Assembly (NCBI RefSeq): GCF_025465995.1
Contig: NZ_JANLNY010000002.1
Span: 1 to 64,000, forward strand
DNA from: Pseudomonas sp. 5P_3.1_Bac2
GTDB lineage: Bacteria; Pseudomonadota; Gammaproteobacteria; Pseudomonadales; Pseudomonadaceae
Direction of reading: 5' to 3'
Length of the DNA stretch: 64,000 nucleotides
The notes under the pieces were generated by a model. The model was not told the origin of the DNA. It saw nothing but the letters and a program-made list of their open reading frames with translations, and searched no databases. Numbering within the stretch: the first letter of the stretch is position 1; every line of letters begins with the position of its first letter. Position numbers and translations under genes: made by a program. Below, piece by piece: positions 1 through 9,572 of this stretch.

Positions 1-5
1 TGGAT

Positions 6-33
6 AAAAAAGCCCTGCATTGCAGGGCTTTTT
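6..33. terminator. Bidirectional intrinsic terminator after mexW
   Basis: A GC-rich stem (GCCCTGCA at 12-19 pairing with TGCAGGGC at 21-28) is flanked by an A-run on the left and a T-run on the right, so it can terminate transcription from both strands. On the minus strand it lies just after the mexW stop codon at 48-50. Confidence 0.8.
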
Positions 34-47
34 CTTGGGCGCTGACT

Positions 48-3000
48 TTAGCGGTCAGGGGCGTCTGGCTTGGCCAGCAAGCTATAGACGCAGGGCAGTA
101 CGAACAGGGTGAAGAGGGTGCCGATGGACATCCCGGTGGCGATCACCAAGCCAATGTCAAAGCGGCTCACTGCCCCGGCGCCACTAGCCAAGATCAGCGG
201 CAGCATGCCAAAGACCATGGCCGCGGTGGTCATCAGTACCGGTCGCAGGCGAATCGCGGCGGCTTGTTCGACGGCCGCACGGCGGCTTAGGCCCTTTTCG
301 CGGCGCAGTTGATTGGCGAACTCGACGATCAAGATGCCGTGTTTGGTGATCAAGCCAATCAGGGTGACCAAGCCCACCTGGGTGTAGATGTTCATGCTCG
401 ACCAGCCAAGGAACAACGGGATCAGCGCGCCGCAAATCGACAGCGGCACGGTGATCATAATCACCAGTGGGTCGCGGAAACTCTCGAACTGCGCGGCCAG
501 CACCAGGAAAATCAAGGCCAGGGCCAGGGCAAAGGTGGTGTACAGGGCGTTGCCTTCCTGCACCAGCTGCCGCGAGGCGCCGGCAAAGTCGCCGCTAAAG
601 CCCGCCGGTGCTTCTTCACGCATGATCTGCTGCACGCTGTCGATGGCCTCGCCCATGCTGACAATCGGGAAGCCCTGCACAATTGCCGAGTTGAGCTGCT
701 GGAACTGGTTCAGCTGAGTGGGCCGGGCGCGGTCGCTGACCTTTACCAGCGTCGACAGCGCCACCATGCTGCCGCTGTTACTCCTGACGTAGTAGCTGTT
801 GAGCCAGCCTGGATTGTCGCGAAAGGCACGCTCGACCTGGGCGATCACCTTGTAACTGCGCCCGTCGATGATAAAGCGGTTGATCTCGCCTTCACCCAGC
901 AGGCTCGCCAGGGTCATGCCCAGGTCTTCCATGGACACGCCCATCTGCGCGGCCTTTTCCCGGTCGATCTCGACCACCACCTCGGGCTTATCGAAGGCCA
1001 GGTCGACATCGACAAAGGCAAACTTGCCCGACTCCTCCGCGCGCTTTTTCACCCTTTCTGCCAGTTGCAGCAGCGATTGGTAGTCGTTGGGGGTGTTGAT
1101 CACAAACTGGAACGGCAGGCCTTCACCGGTGCCAGGCAGCGCGGGCAGGTTAAAGCCGAAAATTTGCAGGCCGGGGATCTGCGCCAGACGGGCCTGCACC
1201 TCGGGCAGTATCTCCATTTGCGTGCGTTGACGTTCATCCCAGGGCACCATCAGAAAGCCGCCAATCCCCGATTGCACGCCGCTGATGCCGTTGATTTGGA
1301 ACGACGAGTAATACTCGGGGAAGTCCTTAAAAATCTCTACGAATTGATCGGTGTATTTGTTCAGGTAGTCGAGGTTGGTCGGCTGCGGCGCGCTGGCCAT
1401 CATAAAGATGATGCCCTGGTCCTCATCAGGCGCCAGCTCATTCTTGGTGAACTTGAGCAGCAGCGGAATCAAACACAGCACGATGATGGCAAACACCACG
1501 ACCACCGGCCGAGTGTCCAGCGTGCTGCTCAAGCTGCGTTGGTAGCGGCGCTTAAGGCTGTCGAAGAGTTGATCAAGCTTATGCACAAAGCCTGAGGGCT
1601 TGGTTTCATGGCGCAGCAGCTTGGAGCACATCATCGGCGACAGGGTCAGGGCGACGATGCCGGAGATAATCACCGCCCCGGCCAAGGTCAGGGCGAACTC
1701 CTTAAACAGCGCTCCCGTGAGCCCCTCGAGGAAGCCGATGGGGGCATAGACGGCGGCCAAGGTGATGGTCATCGACACCACCGGCACGGCAATTTCACGG
1801 GCGCCGAGCAGGGCCGCGTCAAAGGGTGTTTTGCCTTCTTCGATATGGCGGTGGATGTTCTCCACCACCACGATGGCATCGTCCACCACCAGGCCGATGG
1901 CCAATACCATGGCCAGCAGCGTGAGCAGGTTGATCGAGTAGCCCATCAACTGCATAAAGAACAGCACGCCAATCATCGACAGCGGAATGGTGATCACCGG
2001 GATCACCACCGAACGCAGAGCCCCCAAGAACAGGAACACCACGACGATGACGATCAGGATCGCCTCGCCCAAGGTCTTCACCACCTCATCGATGGAGGCC
2101 CGGATAAAGCGCGTGGCGTCGTAGGCGATGGAGACTTTGAGGTTTGGCGGCAGCTGCGCCTCCAGCTCCGGCAGCACCTGGTTGACCTCTTTGATCACAT
2201 CCAGCGGGTTGGCGCCGGGGGTGCCTTTGATGCCGATATACACCGAGGGGATGCCGTCGAAGGAGCTGATCGAATCGTAGTTCTCCGCGCCCATCTCGAC
2301 CCGCGCCACATCGCGCAGCAGCACGCGGCTGTCGCCTTGGGTTTTTAGCGGAATGGCCGCGAAGGCCTCAGCGGACTTTAAGTCGGTCTCGGCGTTGAGG
2401 CTGGTGACCACGTACTCGCCTTTGGTTTCACCGGCGGCGGCGAGGAAGTTGTAGCGCCGCACCGCGCTGTTGACATCGCTGGCGGTGACGCCATAAGCGG
2501 CCATTTTCACCGGATCGAGCCACAGGCGCATGGCGAACACCTGATTGCCGAGGATCTCGGCTTCGGCCATGCCGGGCAGGGTGGCCAGCTTGGGCTGAAT
2601 GACCCGCGACAGGTAATCGGTGATCTGCGGATTGGACAGCACGTCGCTGTAGAAGCTGATGTACATCAGCGCCGTGGAGTCGGCAGCTTCTTTGCTTAGC
2701 ACCGGATCTTCAGCGGCATCCGGCAGTTTGTTTTTGACCTCGTTGGCCTTGGCCAGCAGTTCGGTAAACAGGCGGTCGCTGTTGGCGCCGATGCGCGCGT
2801 AAATGGAAATCACCGAGACATTCTGGCGGCTGGCGCTGGTCATGTAGTCGATGCCATCGGCACTGGCCAGGCTCTGCTGCAAGGGCTGGGTGATGTAGCC
2901 CTGAATAGTCTCCGCGTTCGCTCCGGGGTAAGCGGTGGTCACGGTGATCAGGGCGTTTTCCATCTGCGGGTATTGGCGGATGGTCAGCTTGCTGAAGGCT

Positions 3001-3080
3001 TGCAGGCCGAGCAGCACGATCAGCAGGCTGACCACGGTGGCCAGCACGGGGCGACGGATAAACGGATCGGTAAACGCCAT
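48..3080 (-). CDS. mexW: RND multidrug efflux inner-membrane transporter, MexW-like
   Basis: Inner-membrane proton-driven pump of the HAE1 (AcrB) RND family, which exports drugs through a tripartite complex with a periplasmic adaptor and an outer-membrane channel. The product has 1010 residues, normal for the family. The first membrane helix is at about 12-28. The proton-relay aspartates D400-D401 lie in the TM4 sequence GLVVDDAIVVVENI, and K913 and R946 sit where the TM10/TM11 relay residues are expected. The adaptor gene lies 26 bp upstream on the same strand and there is no outer-membrane channel gene, as in mexVW of P. aeruginosa, which borrows OprM. The N-terminus (MAFTDPFIRRPVLATVVSLL) matches what I recall of MexW; the assignment to MexW rather than another RND pump is from memory. 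Confidence 0.9.
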   Translation of the reverse strand: MAFTDPFIRRPVLATVVSLLIVLLGLQAFSKLTIRQYPQMENALITVTTAYPGANAETIQGYITQPLQQSLASADGIDYMTSASRQNVSVISIYARIGANSDRLFTELLAKANEVKNKLPDAAEDPVLSKEAADSTALMYISFYSDVLSNPQITDYLSRVIQPKLATLPGMAEAEILGNQVFAMRLWLDPVKMAAYGVTASDVNSAVRRYNFLAAAGETKGEYVVTSLNAETDLKSAEAFAAIPLKTQGDSRVLLRDVARVEMGAENYDSISSFDGIPSVYIGIKGTPGANPLDVIKEVNQVLPELEAQLPPNLKVSIAYDATRFIRASIDEVVKTLGEAILIVIVVVFLFLGALRSVVIPVITIPLSMIGVLFFMQLMGYSINLLTLLAMVLAIGLVVDDAIVVVENIHRHIEEGKTPFDAALLGAREIAVPVVSMTITLAAVYAPIGFLEGLTGALFKEFALTLAGAVIISGIVALTLSPMMCSKLLRHETKPSGFVHKLDQLFDSLKRRYQRSLSSTLDTRPVVVVFAIIVLCLIPLLLKFTKNELAPDEDQGIIFMMASAPQPTNLDYLNKYTDQFVEIFKDFPEYYSSFQINGISGVQSGIGGFLMVPWDERQRTQMEILPEVQARLAQIPGLQIFGFNLPALPGTGEGLPFQFVINTPNDYQSLLQLAERVKKRAEESGKFAFVDVDLAFDKPEVVVEIDREKAAQMGVSMEDLGMTLASLLGEGEINRFIIDGRSYKVIAQVERAFRDNPGWLNSYYVRSNSGSMVALSTLVKVSDRARPTQLNQFQQLNSAIVQGFPIVSMGEAIDSVQQIMREEAPAGFSGDFAGASRQLVQEGNALYTTFALALALIFLVLAAQFESFRDPLVIMITVPLSICGALIPLFLGWSSMNIYTQVGLVTLIGLITKHGILIVEFANQLRREKGLSRRAAVEQAAAIRLRPVLMTTAAMVFGMLPLILASGAGAVSRFDIGLVIATGMSIGTLFTLFVLPCVYSLLAKPDAPDR

Positions 3081-3106
3081 AGCTAATTCCTCAGGCCGTC
3101 TGCGGC

Positions 3107-4237
3107 TTATTGGGCTGCCGCAGTGCTGGGGGCACCGACGATGCTGACATGGGCGCCGTTATCCAGCTTCAGTTGGCCACTGGTAACCACTCGCTCGCCG
3201 GCGCTAAGACCTTTGCTGATCACGACCTGGCCGTCACGGCGTTCACCGGTCTGGATAAAGCGCCGCTCGACCTGAAGTTGCTCCTGGCCCTGTGCGTCTT
3301 TGAGTGGCTGGCCTTGCTCATCCAGCTTGGGCTTGATCACGTACAGCGAGTTACCGTACAGCGTGTAAGTCACAGCCAATTCAGATACCACCACGCTTGG
3401 CGTGGTTTGCGGCAGCAGCACCTGCAAGTTGGCGAACATGCCGGGCAGCAGTTTGCCGTTGGGATTGGGCAGTACGGCGCGGACTTGGATATTGCGCGTG
3501 CTGTCCTCGACCCGCGGGTTGAGCGCGGCGATCTTGCCCTTGAAAGTTTGCTGCGGATAGGCCGCGACACTCACCTCCACCTGCTGGCCGATGGCTAACA
3601 GCGGCACATCTTGTTCGGGCAGGAAGAAGTCGACATACAGCTCGGAGAGGTCCTGCAAGGTGGCGATCACCGTGCCGGAGGATAGGTAGTCGCCGACATC
3701 AATTTGGCGGATGCCAATGGTCCCGGAGAAGGGCGCATTGATGCGTTTTTTCGCCAGTTGCGCTTGCAACTGCGCCACGCTGGCGGTGGCTTTTTGCAGG
3801 TTGGCGGAGAGCCGGTCGTACTCACTTTTGGAGATGCTCTGGCGGTTGACCAGGCTGCGGCCACGCTCAAACTCAACTTGCGACAGGCCCAGCTCGGCTT
3901 GCGCGGTGGCCAGGCTGGCTTGCTCGACGGCGCCGTCCATTTGCACCAGAGGTTGGCCGACCTTGACCTGTTGCCCGGAGCTGAACAGCAGCTCGCGCAC
4001 GGTGCCAGCTACTTCCACGGTGAGGTTGACGCCTTGCAGGGCTTTTAAGCTGCCAATCGCCGGTAAGCGGCTTTGCCACTGCAGCTGTTGCGCCTGCTCA
4101 GCTTCAACGCTGATGGCCGGTTGTGGCGCACTGAACTGTTGGATCTGCTGATAAATGGAGAAGGCCTTATAGCCTGCCAAAATCAGCACGACCACCAGTA
4201 CGGCGGCGAGCATGAGCCACATACGGCGACGCAACAT
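3107..4237 (-). CDS. mexV: RND efflux periplasmic adaptor (membrane fusion protein), MexV-like
   Basis: Membrane fusion protein of the HlyD/AcrA type that links the RND pump to the outer-membrane channel. From ATG at 4237 it has 376 residues: an N-terminal anchor helix (about 5-25), then a split lipoyl domain around an alpha-hairpin (about 95-160, rich in Gln and Ala), a beta-barrel and a membrane-proximal domain. An in-frame TTG exists two codons upstream, but the AAGGA element sits 7-8 nt before the ATG. That Shine-Dalgarno lies inside a perfect palindrome, TGCAAGTCCTTGCA (4239-4252), which could be an operator or could fold the start region. It is co-transcribed with mexW. Confidence 0.88.
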   Translation of the reverse strand: MLRRRMWLMLAAVLVVVLILAGYKAFSIYQQIQQFSAPQPAISVEAEQAQQLQWQSRLPAIGSLKALQGVNLTVEVAGTVRELLFSSGQQVKVGQPLVQMDGAVEQASLATAQAELGLSQVEFERGRSLVNRQSISKSEYDRLSANLQKATASVAQLQAQLAKKRINAPFSGTIGIRQIDVGDYLSSGTVIATLQDLSELYVDFFLPEQDVPLLAIGQQVEVSVAAYPQQTFKGKIAALNPRVEDSTRNIQVRAVLPNPNGKLLPGMFANLQVLLPQTTPSVVVSELAVTYTLYGNSLYVIKPKLDEQGQPLKDAQGQEQLQVERRFIQTGERRDGQVVISKGLSAGERVVTSGQLKLDNGAHVSIVGAPSTAAAQ

Positions 4238-4430
4238 ATGCAAGTCCTTGCAAAATTAATAAGGCCCGAGTGGGCTAAGACCGGCACATTAGACGTTGCT
4301 TGCGCTGACTGTCAAAGCCACTAGCCAGTAGTTTTAATCAGCAAGTTTCTAAGCGATCACAGACGTTGCTGGGATGATAGCCGCAACTTACTGCATACCC
4401 GCCAGCCCATGGCGGGTATGGCTTGGGGGC

Positions 4431-5525
4431 TTAGGCCAGGCGCAGATGGTTGTCCCATAGCCCGGCAGGAAGCTGCAGAGGGCTGCTGACAATTTGTGGA
4501 GTACGGCAGTCGTACAGCCGGCAACGGCCGACGCCACTGCTGACCACAAAGCCCTCGGGCACCGCCCCGATGCCGGCGCAGTCGGCCAGCGGCGCATCGA
4601 CACGCAGCTCAGCGCTGTCCAGATCCCAAATAAAGAAGCGGTTGCCGCGAGGCGCCGACAGGGCGATGAGGCGCAGCTCGCTGTTGATCGCCACGCTGGC
4701 GGTGTACTGGTTCATCATCGCCCGCTGCGCATCGGCCATGGGGAAGTGCTGGAAGGCTTGGCCGGGGCGCTTGATCGCCAGCAGCGGCACCGCATCGCTC
4801 GGCTCGCCCATGTATTGCTGGCCGCTGACGATGGTGCCGTCACGGGCCACGGCCAAATGGCGCACGCTGTTTTGCATCTCCGGCAGCTGCTCTTTGCTGA
4901 GCAGCGTGCCGTCGCGTTGCATCAGCACCAGGCTGGCTTCCATGGCGTCGAGGTTCATCTCGACGCGGCTCTCGGCTTCGGTGCGAATGCCGCCGTTGGC
5001 CACCACTAAGGTTTCGCCATCGGGCATCCACAGCAGCTGGTGCGGACCTAAGCCATGGCTGCTGAGTTCGTGCTCACGCAGCAACTGCTGGCCCTGCAGG
5101 CGGTAGGCTCCGATCACCCCGCGGCCCGGATCGCTGCTGTCGTTTTCGGTGGCGTATAACCACTCGCCATCCTTGTGGAAGACGGCATGACCGTTGTAAT
5201 GACGCTGCGCCGGCGCGTGCAGGGTTTGCAGCAGCTGGCCGCTGTGGGTGTCGATCAGGTAGCTCTCGGTGCTGGGTCGCCGGCCAACAAACAAGGCCAG
5301 CGGCAGCGTTGGGTGCGGCACCACATCGTGGCAGCGCTCCTTCACCTCGGTGGCAAACACCTGCTGACCATCGAGGTTAAAACCCACGGCGTAATGCTTA
5401 CCGGCGCTGTCGTTGCGGGCCGAGAGCAGCAGGGCCTGTGGCCCCGAGCCGATCAGTTGCCAGCCGCCGATGGCGCCGGCGGCAATGGCGAGGGCGCTTA
5501 GGCCAAGGAAATTACGGCGGTTCAT
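4431..5525 (-). CDS. DUF1513 family protein with Tat-type signal, iron cluster
   Basis: 364-residue exported protein of the DUF1513 family. The N-terminus (MNRRNFLGLSALAIAAG) carries a twin-arginine motif, so Tat export is likely. The body looks like a beta-propeller, with repeated short segments such as the HNGHAVFHKDGEWLYATEND type. It starts directly after the stop of the imelysin-family gene at 5526, so it is the last gene of a three-gene operon with that gene and the DUF1111 di-heme gene. In pseudomonads this family is found beside imelysin/IcmP genes (I recall PA4373). A periplasmic role in iron handling is inferred from context; no enzymatic activity is known to me. Confidence 0.8.
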   Translation of the reverse strand: MNRRNFLGLSALAIAAGAIGGWQLIGSGPQALLLSARNDSAGKHYAVGFNLDGQQVFATEVKERCHDVVPHPTLPLALFVGRRPSTESYLIDTHSGQLLQTLHAPAQRHYNGHAVFHKDGEWLYATENDSSDPGRGVIGAYRLQGQQLLREHELSSHGLGPHQLLWMPDGETLVVANGGIRTEAESRVEMNLDAMEASLVLMQRDGTLLSKEQLPEMQNSVRHLAVARDGTIVSGQQYMGEPSDAVPLLAIKRPGQAFQHFPMADAQRAMMNQYTASVAINSELRLIALSAPRGNRFFIWDLDSAELRVDAPLADCAGIGAVPEGFVVSSGVGRCRLYDCRTPQIVSSPLQLPAGLWDNHLRLA

Positions 5526-6587
5526 TTAATCTCCATCATGGGCGTTGAAGCCCAGCTGAATGCCTAAGGCAGTGGCCAGCTCACTTTCATGCAGACGATG
5601 CAGGACGTTGAGGCTGTCATAGAGATCGTTGAGTTGTTTGCGTCCTTCTTCGCTGGCAACCAACTCACCCAGCGGTTGCTTGAAGGCGCTCAGGCGCTGT
5701 TGAGTATCTTGATAGGCGGCGTTGATGCGCTGCTTGAGGGCATCCTGATCTTGCGGCAGCAAGGCCTGAATGCCCTGGTATTGAGTGCCCAGCCAGATTT
5801 GCTCGGCGCTGGCCAGGCTGGCCGCGAGCGTGGCCAGGCTGGCTTTGCTGCGCCAGGCCTCAGCTTGGTAAGGCTGTGGCAGGCCTTTGCTCTGCCGCCC
5901 CAGCGGAGTGCCGAGTTTCTTCTTCAAACCATCGATGGCGCTGACCTGGGTGCGCAGGATTTCGGCGATGGCTTCAGGGGCTTCGGCGTAGCGATCGTTG
6001 GGGAACTGTTTGAGCTGCGCAGCGATGCCGTTGGGTTCGGCCCACGTATTGAGAATATCCGCCGCCAGTTCCTGCTGGTGATCGCCGATGGCGATGATCA
6101 GCGGGCAGTAGCGCGCCTTTTGCTCGGCGTTGTTGAGGTCGATGGCCGCATCGAACAGCAGGTACTCATAGGCGGTAAGGCCCTGGACCACGACGCTGGC
6201 TTTGTCTAAGTCAGCGGCGCTGAGCTGCGGTTTTTTATTGAGCAGGGCTTCGACTTGGCGGGCGACCAGGTTTTTCTTGTCCGGCCAGAACTGAATCTGC
6301 CAGGCACGGTTACCTTCGGCCAGCGGGCCAAAGGCAGCTGGCTGCACTGCGGCCCAGGCGTTTTGCGCGGTGGTGAAGGCCTGGCGGGCAGCCGTTAAAT
6401 CTTGTTCACCGGCGCACAGGGCTTTGCCGCTGCTGGCCAGTTGCTGATCGGCGTTGCTCCACGCTTGATACTGCGGCAGCAACACGCCATTGGCCAGGTT
6501 GCTGGCCACCTGTTGTTGGCTGTCAGTCGGGCTACAGGCCGTGAGGGCCAGGCTAAGTAGGGCGAGGCCCAAGGGTGCGCGATTCAT
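5526..6587 (-). CDS. Imelysin-family (peptidase M75-like) lipoprotein
   Basis: 353-residue imelysin-domain protein with a lipoprotein signal (LALTAC lipobox, Cys at about 18). Imelysin domains are related to EfeO and act in periplasmic iron uptake. The usual GxHxxE signature is here G-L-T-A-Y-E (about residue 135), so the motif His is replaced by Thr, unlike in the icmP paralogue of this window. The stop abuts the start of the DUF1513 gene, and the start is 11 nt after the di-heme gene, indicating one operon. The role is probably iron capture or presentation at the membrane; retained metal binding is uncertain given the missing His. Confidence 0.85.
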   Translation of the reverse strand: MNRAPLGLALLSLALTACSPTDSQQQVASNLANGVLLPQYQAWSNADQQLASSGKALCAGEQDLTAARQAFTTAQNAWAAVQPAAFGPLAEGNRAWQIQFWPDKKNLVARQVEALLNKKPQLSAADLDKASVVVQGLTAYEYLLFDAAIDLNNAEQKARYCPLIIAIGDHQQELAADILNTWAEPNGIAAQLKQFPNDRYAEAPEAIAEILRTQVSAIDGLKKKLGTPLGRQSKGLPQPYQAEAWRSKASLATLAASLASAEQIWLGTQYQGIQALLPQDQDALKQRINAAYQDTQQRLSAFKQPLGELVASEEGRKQLNDLYDSLNVLHRLHESELATALGIQLGFNAHDGD

Positions 6588-6598
6588 TGCGGCTCCTT

Positions 6599-8032
6599 CT
6601 ACAACGAGTTCAAAAAGGCCAACAGCGCGCTGCGCTGCTCGGCATTAAAAGTTAGCACCTGTTGCTTGGCCGCTTCGGCCTCGCCTGCGTGCCAAAGAAT
6701 AGCTTCCAGCACGCTGCGCGCGCGGCCATCGTGGAGCAGTTGCGTGTGCCCGCTGACCGCTTGGGTCAGACCTAAACCCCACAGCGGTGCGGTACGCCAC
6801 TCTTGGCCCGTGGCGGCAAACTCGCTGCGCTGATCGGCCAAGCCGGCGCCCATATCGTGCAGCAGCAAGTCGCTGTAGGGGCGGATCACCTGGTTGGCCT
6901 GCTCCGGCTCGGCCGTCGTGCTAACGGTGGTGAACTGGGGGATGTGGCACTGGGCGCAGCCTGCCTGATGGAACAGTTGTTTGCCGGCCAGCACTTGCGG
7001 CGAGTTCACATCGCGGCGCATCGGCACGGCCAGGTTGCGGGTATAAAACAGCACGCTGGCGAGAATCTTGGGGCTGACTTCCGGGCTGCCGCCATTGACG
7101 GCATTGAGGCAGTCGGGCTGAGCGCTGGTGCAGTTGTCATGGGGGATCAAGGCGCTGGTCAGGCCCATGTCGTTGGCGAAGGCGTCGGCGTTTTGCTGGT
7201 TCAGCGTGGGTTGCCCGGCCTTCCAGCCAAAACGGCCGAGCACTGTGCGCTGTAGTTGGCGATCCCAAACCTGATTGGCGCGTCCGGAAATCCCATCGCC
7301 ATTGACATCGTCCGGGTCGGCGTTGGCCAGGATGTCGGCCGTGCTGATGGCTTCCAGCAAGCCTAAGCCAATCATCGGCGGTGCTACCCGCACGGACAAC
7401 TGCGTGGCTGGATGCAAGGCGCCGTAAGCCAGTTGGCTCAGTTGCAACTCGGGGCGGCGCAACTCGACTGTGGTGCCATCGGCAAACGCTACGGTCTGCG
7501 TGCTGTAGCTTAAACGCACCTTCGCTTCGGATTGCACGCCGGGGATGGCCATGTCTTGCAGCTGACTGCCATAGGTCGGTTCGGGCACTACGCCAATGCG
7601 CTTGAGCTGGTCTTGCTCGGCGCTTGTGGCGGGGATCGATAAGCGCACCAGCATGGACACCGCGCTGCTGGCGTCTTGCTCAGGCGGATGGCCGCGTCCG
7701 TCGTTGCGGTGGCAGTTCTGGCAGGCATTGCTGTTAAACAGCGGGCCTAAACCATCGCGCGCCGTGGTGGTGGTCGGTGCAATCACCCACGGGCTGCGGA
7801 AGAAACTGTTGCCGACACTGAAGTCCAGGCGCCGCTGCGGCGACAAGTTGGCGGACGGCATGGCGAAGGCGTTGTGATCGCTCCTGCGCACGCTCCCGGC
7901 GCCGCCGGACAAGGCTTCGCCCGGCTCTGCCTGAGTGAACGGCTCGCTTTGCTCACAGCCAGCCACAGCCAGCAGCGCCGTCAAGGCCAGGCTGAGGCGC
8001 AAGGGGGTGGTGGTGAGAGGCAAAGGCAACAT
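6599..8032 (-). CDS. DUF1111 di-heme oxidoreductase-like lipoprotein
   Basis: Putative thiol oxidoreductase/di-heme cytochrome of the DUF1111 family. The start is taken at ATG 8032, which begins a lipoprotein signal (ALLAVAGC); a GTG six codons upstream has no ribosome site. Two CxxCH heme sites are visible, CQNCH near residue 105 and CAQCH near 355, the arrangement of cytochrome c peroxidase-like proteins. At 477 residues it is near normal family length. It is the first gene of the operon with the imelysin-family and DUF1513 genes. By context it may change the redox state of iron for the imelysin proteins; this is inference. Confidence 0.82.
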   Translation of the reverse strand: MLPLPLTTTPLRLSLALTALLAVAGCEQSEPFTQAEPGEALSGGAGSVRRSDHNAFAMPSANLSPQRRLDFSVGNSFFRSPWVIAPTTTTARDGLGPLFNSNACQNCHRNDGRGHPPEQDASSAVSMLVRLSIPATSAEQDQLKRIGVVPEPTYGSQLQDMAIPGVQSEAKVRLSYSTQTVAFADGTTVELRRPELQLSQLAYGALHPATQLSVRVAPPMIGLGLLEAISTADILANADPDDVNGDGISGRANQVWDRQLQRTVLGRFGWKAGQPTLNQQNADAFANDMGLTSALIPHDNCTSAQPDCLNAVNGGSPEVSPKILASVLFYTRNLAVPMRRDVNSPQVLAGKQLFHQAGCAQCHIPQFTTVSTTAEPEQANQVIRPYSDLLLHDMGAGLADQRSEFAATGQEWRTAPLWGLGLTQAVSGHTQLLHDGRARSVLEAILWHAGEAEAAKQQVLTFNAEQRSALLAFLNSL

Positions 8033-8123
8033 GCAGAACAATCCGGGCACAAACTGGGGGCGCAGCTTACCAGTGTGTTGGCTATTGATTCGGGGGATTT
8101 ACATCCCAAGTTGATCAGCAGTG

Positions 8124-8158
8124 AAAAAGCCGCAGCTGCGAGGCAGCTGCGGCTTTAC
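8124..8158 (-). terminator. Intrinsic terminator of icmP
   Basis: A perfect 14-bp stem (AAAGCCGCAGCTGC, 8126-8139, with its complement at 8143-8156) and a GAG loop are followed on the minus strand by a T-run. It lies just downstream of the icmP stop, so icmP may be transcribed separately from the three-gene operon that begins at 8032. Confidence 0.8.
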
Positions 8159-8179
8159 GGTGGCGCTAAACGCTGGAAC

Positions 8180-9508
8180 TTAGAACTCGTGGTCAGCGGT
8201 GTCGGGGTTCAGATCACTGATGCCCAGTTTGCCGGCGGCTTGTTCAATCGCTGCGGTTTGTTTCACCAGCGCGGCGATGGCGTCACGCACGATTTGCTGG
8301 CCGGCGCTGTTGTCAGCGGCGATCAACTGATCGAAGTGTTGGCCTTTGTTGGCGCTGTCTACCAGCACTTGCAGCTTGGCTTCGGTGGCCGCCAAGTCAG
8401 CTTTGAGGGTGCTGTCGGTCGCTGCATCCGCTTTGGCTACCAGCGACGACAGGCTTGGGCCGGTCAGCTTGCTGCCGTCTACGCGTTGGTATTCGCCCAG
8501 GTAAACGTTGCGGATGCCTTTGCCGTTGTAGAAGTGCGAGTTGTGGGTGTTGTCGCTGAAGCAATCGTGCTCGTCTTCGGTGGAGTTGGCTTCCAGCGCC
8601 ACTTTCATCCGCTCGCCCGCCAGCTCACCGAGGGACAGGCTGCCCATGCCGAAGAGCATTTTACGCAGGCCGTTTTCGGCGCTGTCGGCTTCAAGCTTAG
8701 CGCGGTAGTTTTCTGGGTTGCCGGCTTTCCACTGCTCAACCATGGCGTCGAGGTCTTTAACCAGCAGGTCGGTGGCGGCTTTGAGGAAGTCGCGACGACG
8801 CTCAGTGTGGCCGCCCGTGGCGCCAGCCCCTACGACATAGTCAGTGGCAGGGCGCTCACCGGCACCTGGGTTGCTGCCATTGAGGTCTTGGCCCCACAGG
8901 AGGAACTCGATGGCGTGGTAACCGGTGGCGACGTTGGCTTCGGAGCCGCCCAGCTCATTGAGGCTGGCGAGCAGCTCTGAGGTGATAGTGCTGACGTCGA
9001 TTTTGTCTTCGCCGACTTGGATTTCGGTGTTGGCGATGATGTTGGCGCTGGCGCCTGGGTTACCCAGGGCGTGCTGGTAATCCTTGGCCACGTAGTCGAT
9101 CAGGCCTTCGTCCAGCGGCCAGGCGTTGAGTTGGCCTTCCCACTCATCGACCACTGGGTTGCCGAAGCGGAATACTTCCGACTGCATGTACGGTGTGCGC
9201 GCGGCCAGCCAGGCGTCACGGGCGGCTTTCAGGGTGTCGGCATCCGGCTTGGCAAGGAACGCATCGACAGCCTTTTGCAGGGCTTTGCCGGTGCTCGCGG
9301 CGTCGCTGAAGACGGCCAGGGCGAGGTCGGCGTAATGGCTGACCACGGCTTTTTTCGCAGCTTCATCAGTCTGGCTTGGAGCGGCCGCTGGGCTTGTCGC
9401 CGGTGCTGGCGTAGCCGCTTGGGTGGCTGGTGCTTTTTGCTCACCGCAGCCGGCGAGGGCAATGGCGATAGCGAGCAGGCTGGCGGAAGCCAGGGGCAGA
9501 CGAAGCAT
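8180..9508 (-). CDS. icmP: Imelysin-family outer-membrane lipoprotein IcmP
   Basis: Imelysin-domain lipoprotein, the counterpart of the insulin-cleaving metalloproteinase IcmP of P. aeruginosa, now viewed as an iron-uptake component related to EfeO. The start is ATG 9508, preceded by AAGGAAA and followed by a lipoprotein signal (ALAGC lipobox). An upstream in-frame start would put an implausible 19-residue extension before the signal. The metal-binding GxHxxE motif is intact (GYHAIE, about residue 196). The length of 442 residues is typical. The first part after the signal is Ala/Pro-rich, as in a linker. A Fur-like site lies 65 bp upstream. Confidence 0.88.
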   Translation of the reverse strand: MLRLPLASASLLAIAIALAGCGEQKAPATQAATPAPATSPAAAPSQTDEAAKKAVVSHYADLALAVFSDAASTGKALQKAVDAFLAKPDADTLKAARDAWLAARTPYMQSEVFRFGNPVVDEWEGQLNAWPLDEGLIDYVAKDYQHALGNPGASANIIANTEIQVGEDKIDVSTITSELLASLNELGGSEANVATGYHAIEFLLWGQDLNGSNPGAGERPATDYVVGAGATGGHTERRRDFLKAATDLLVKDLDAMVEQWKAGNPENYRAKLEADSAENGLRKMLFGMGSLSLGELAGERMKVALEANSTEDEHDCFSDNTHNSHFYNGKGIRNVYLGEYQRVDGSKLTGPSLSSLVAKADAATDSTLKADLAATEAKLQVLVDSANKGQHFDQLIAADNSAGQQIVRDAIAALVKQTAAIEQAAGKLGISDLNPDTADHEF

Positions 9509-9572
9509 AGCGTTTTCCTTAAATTTGTTAGATGGGACACCCGTCCATGCGGATGCAGACGGCATGAATAAT

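Noticed and set aside
309-1595. A 428-codon open frame antisense to mexW
   Set aside because: The translation is Gln/His-rich, as expected from reading a high-GC gene backwards, and mexW is unambiguous.
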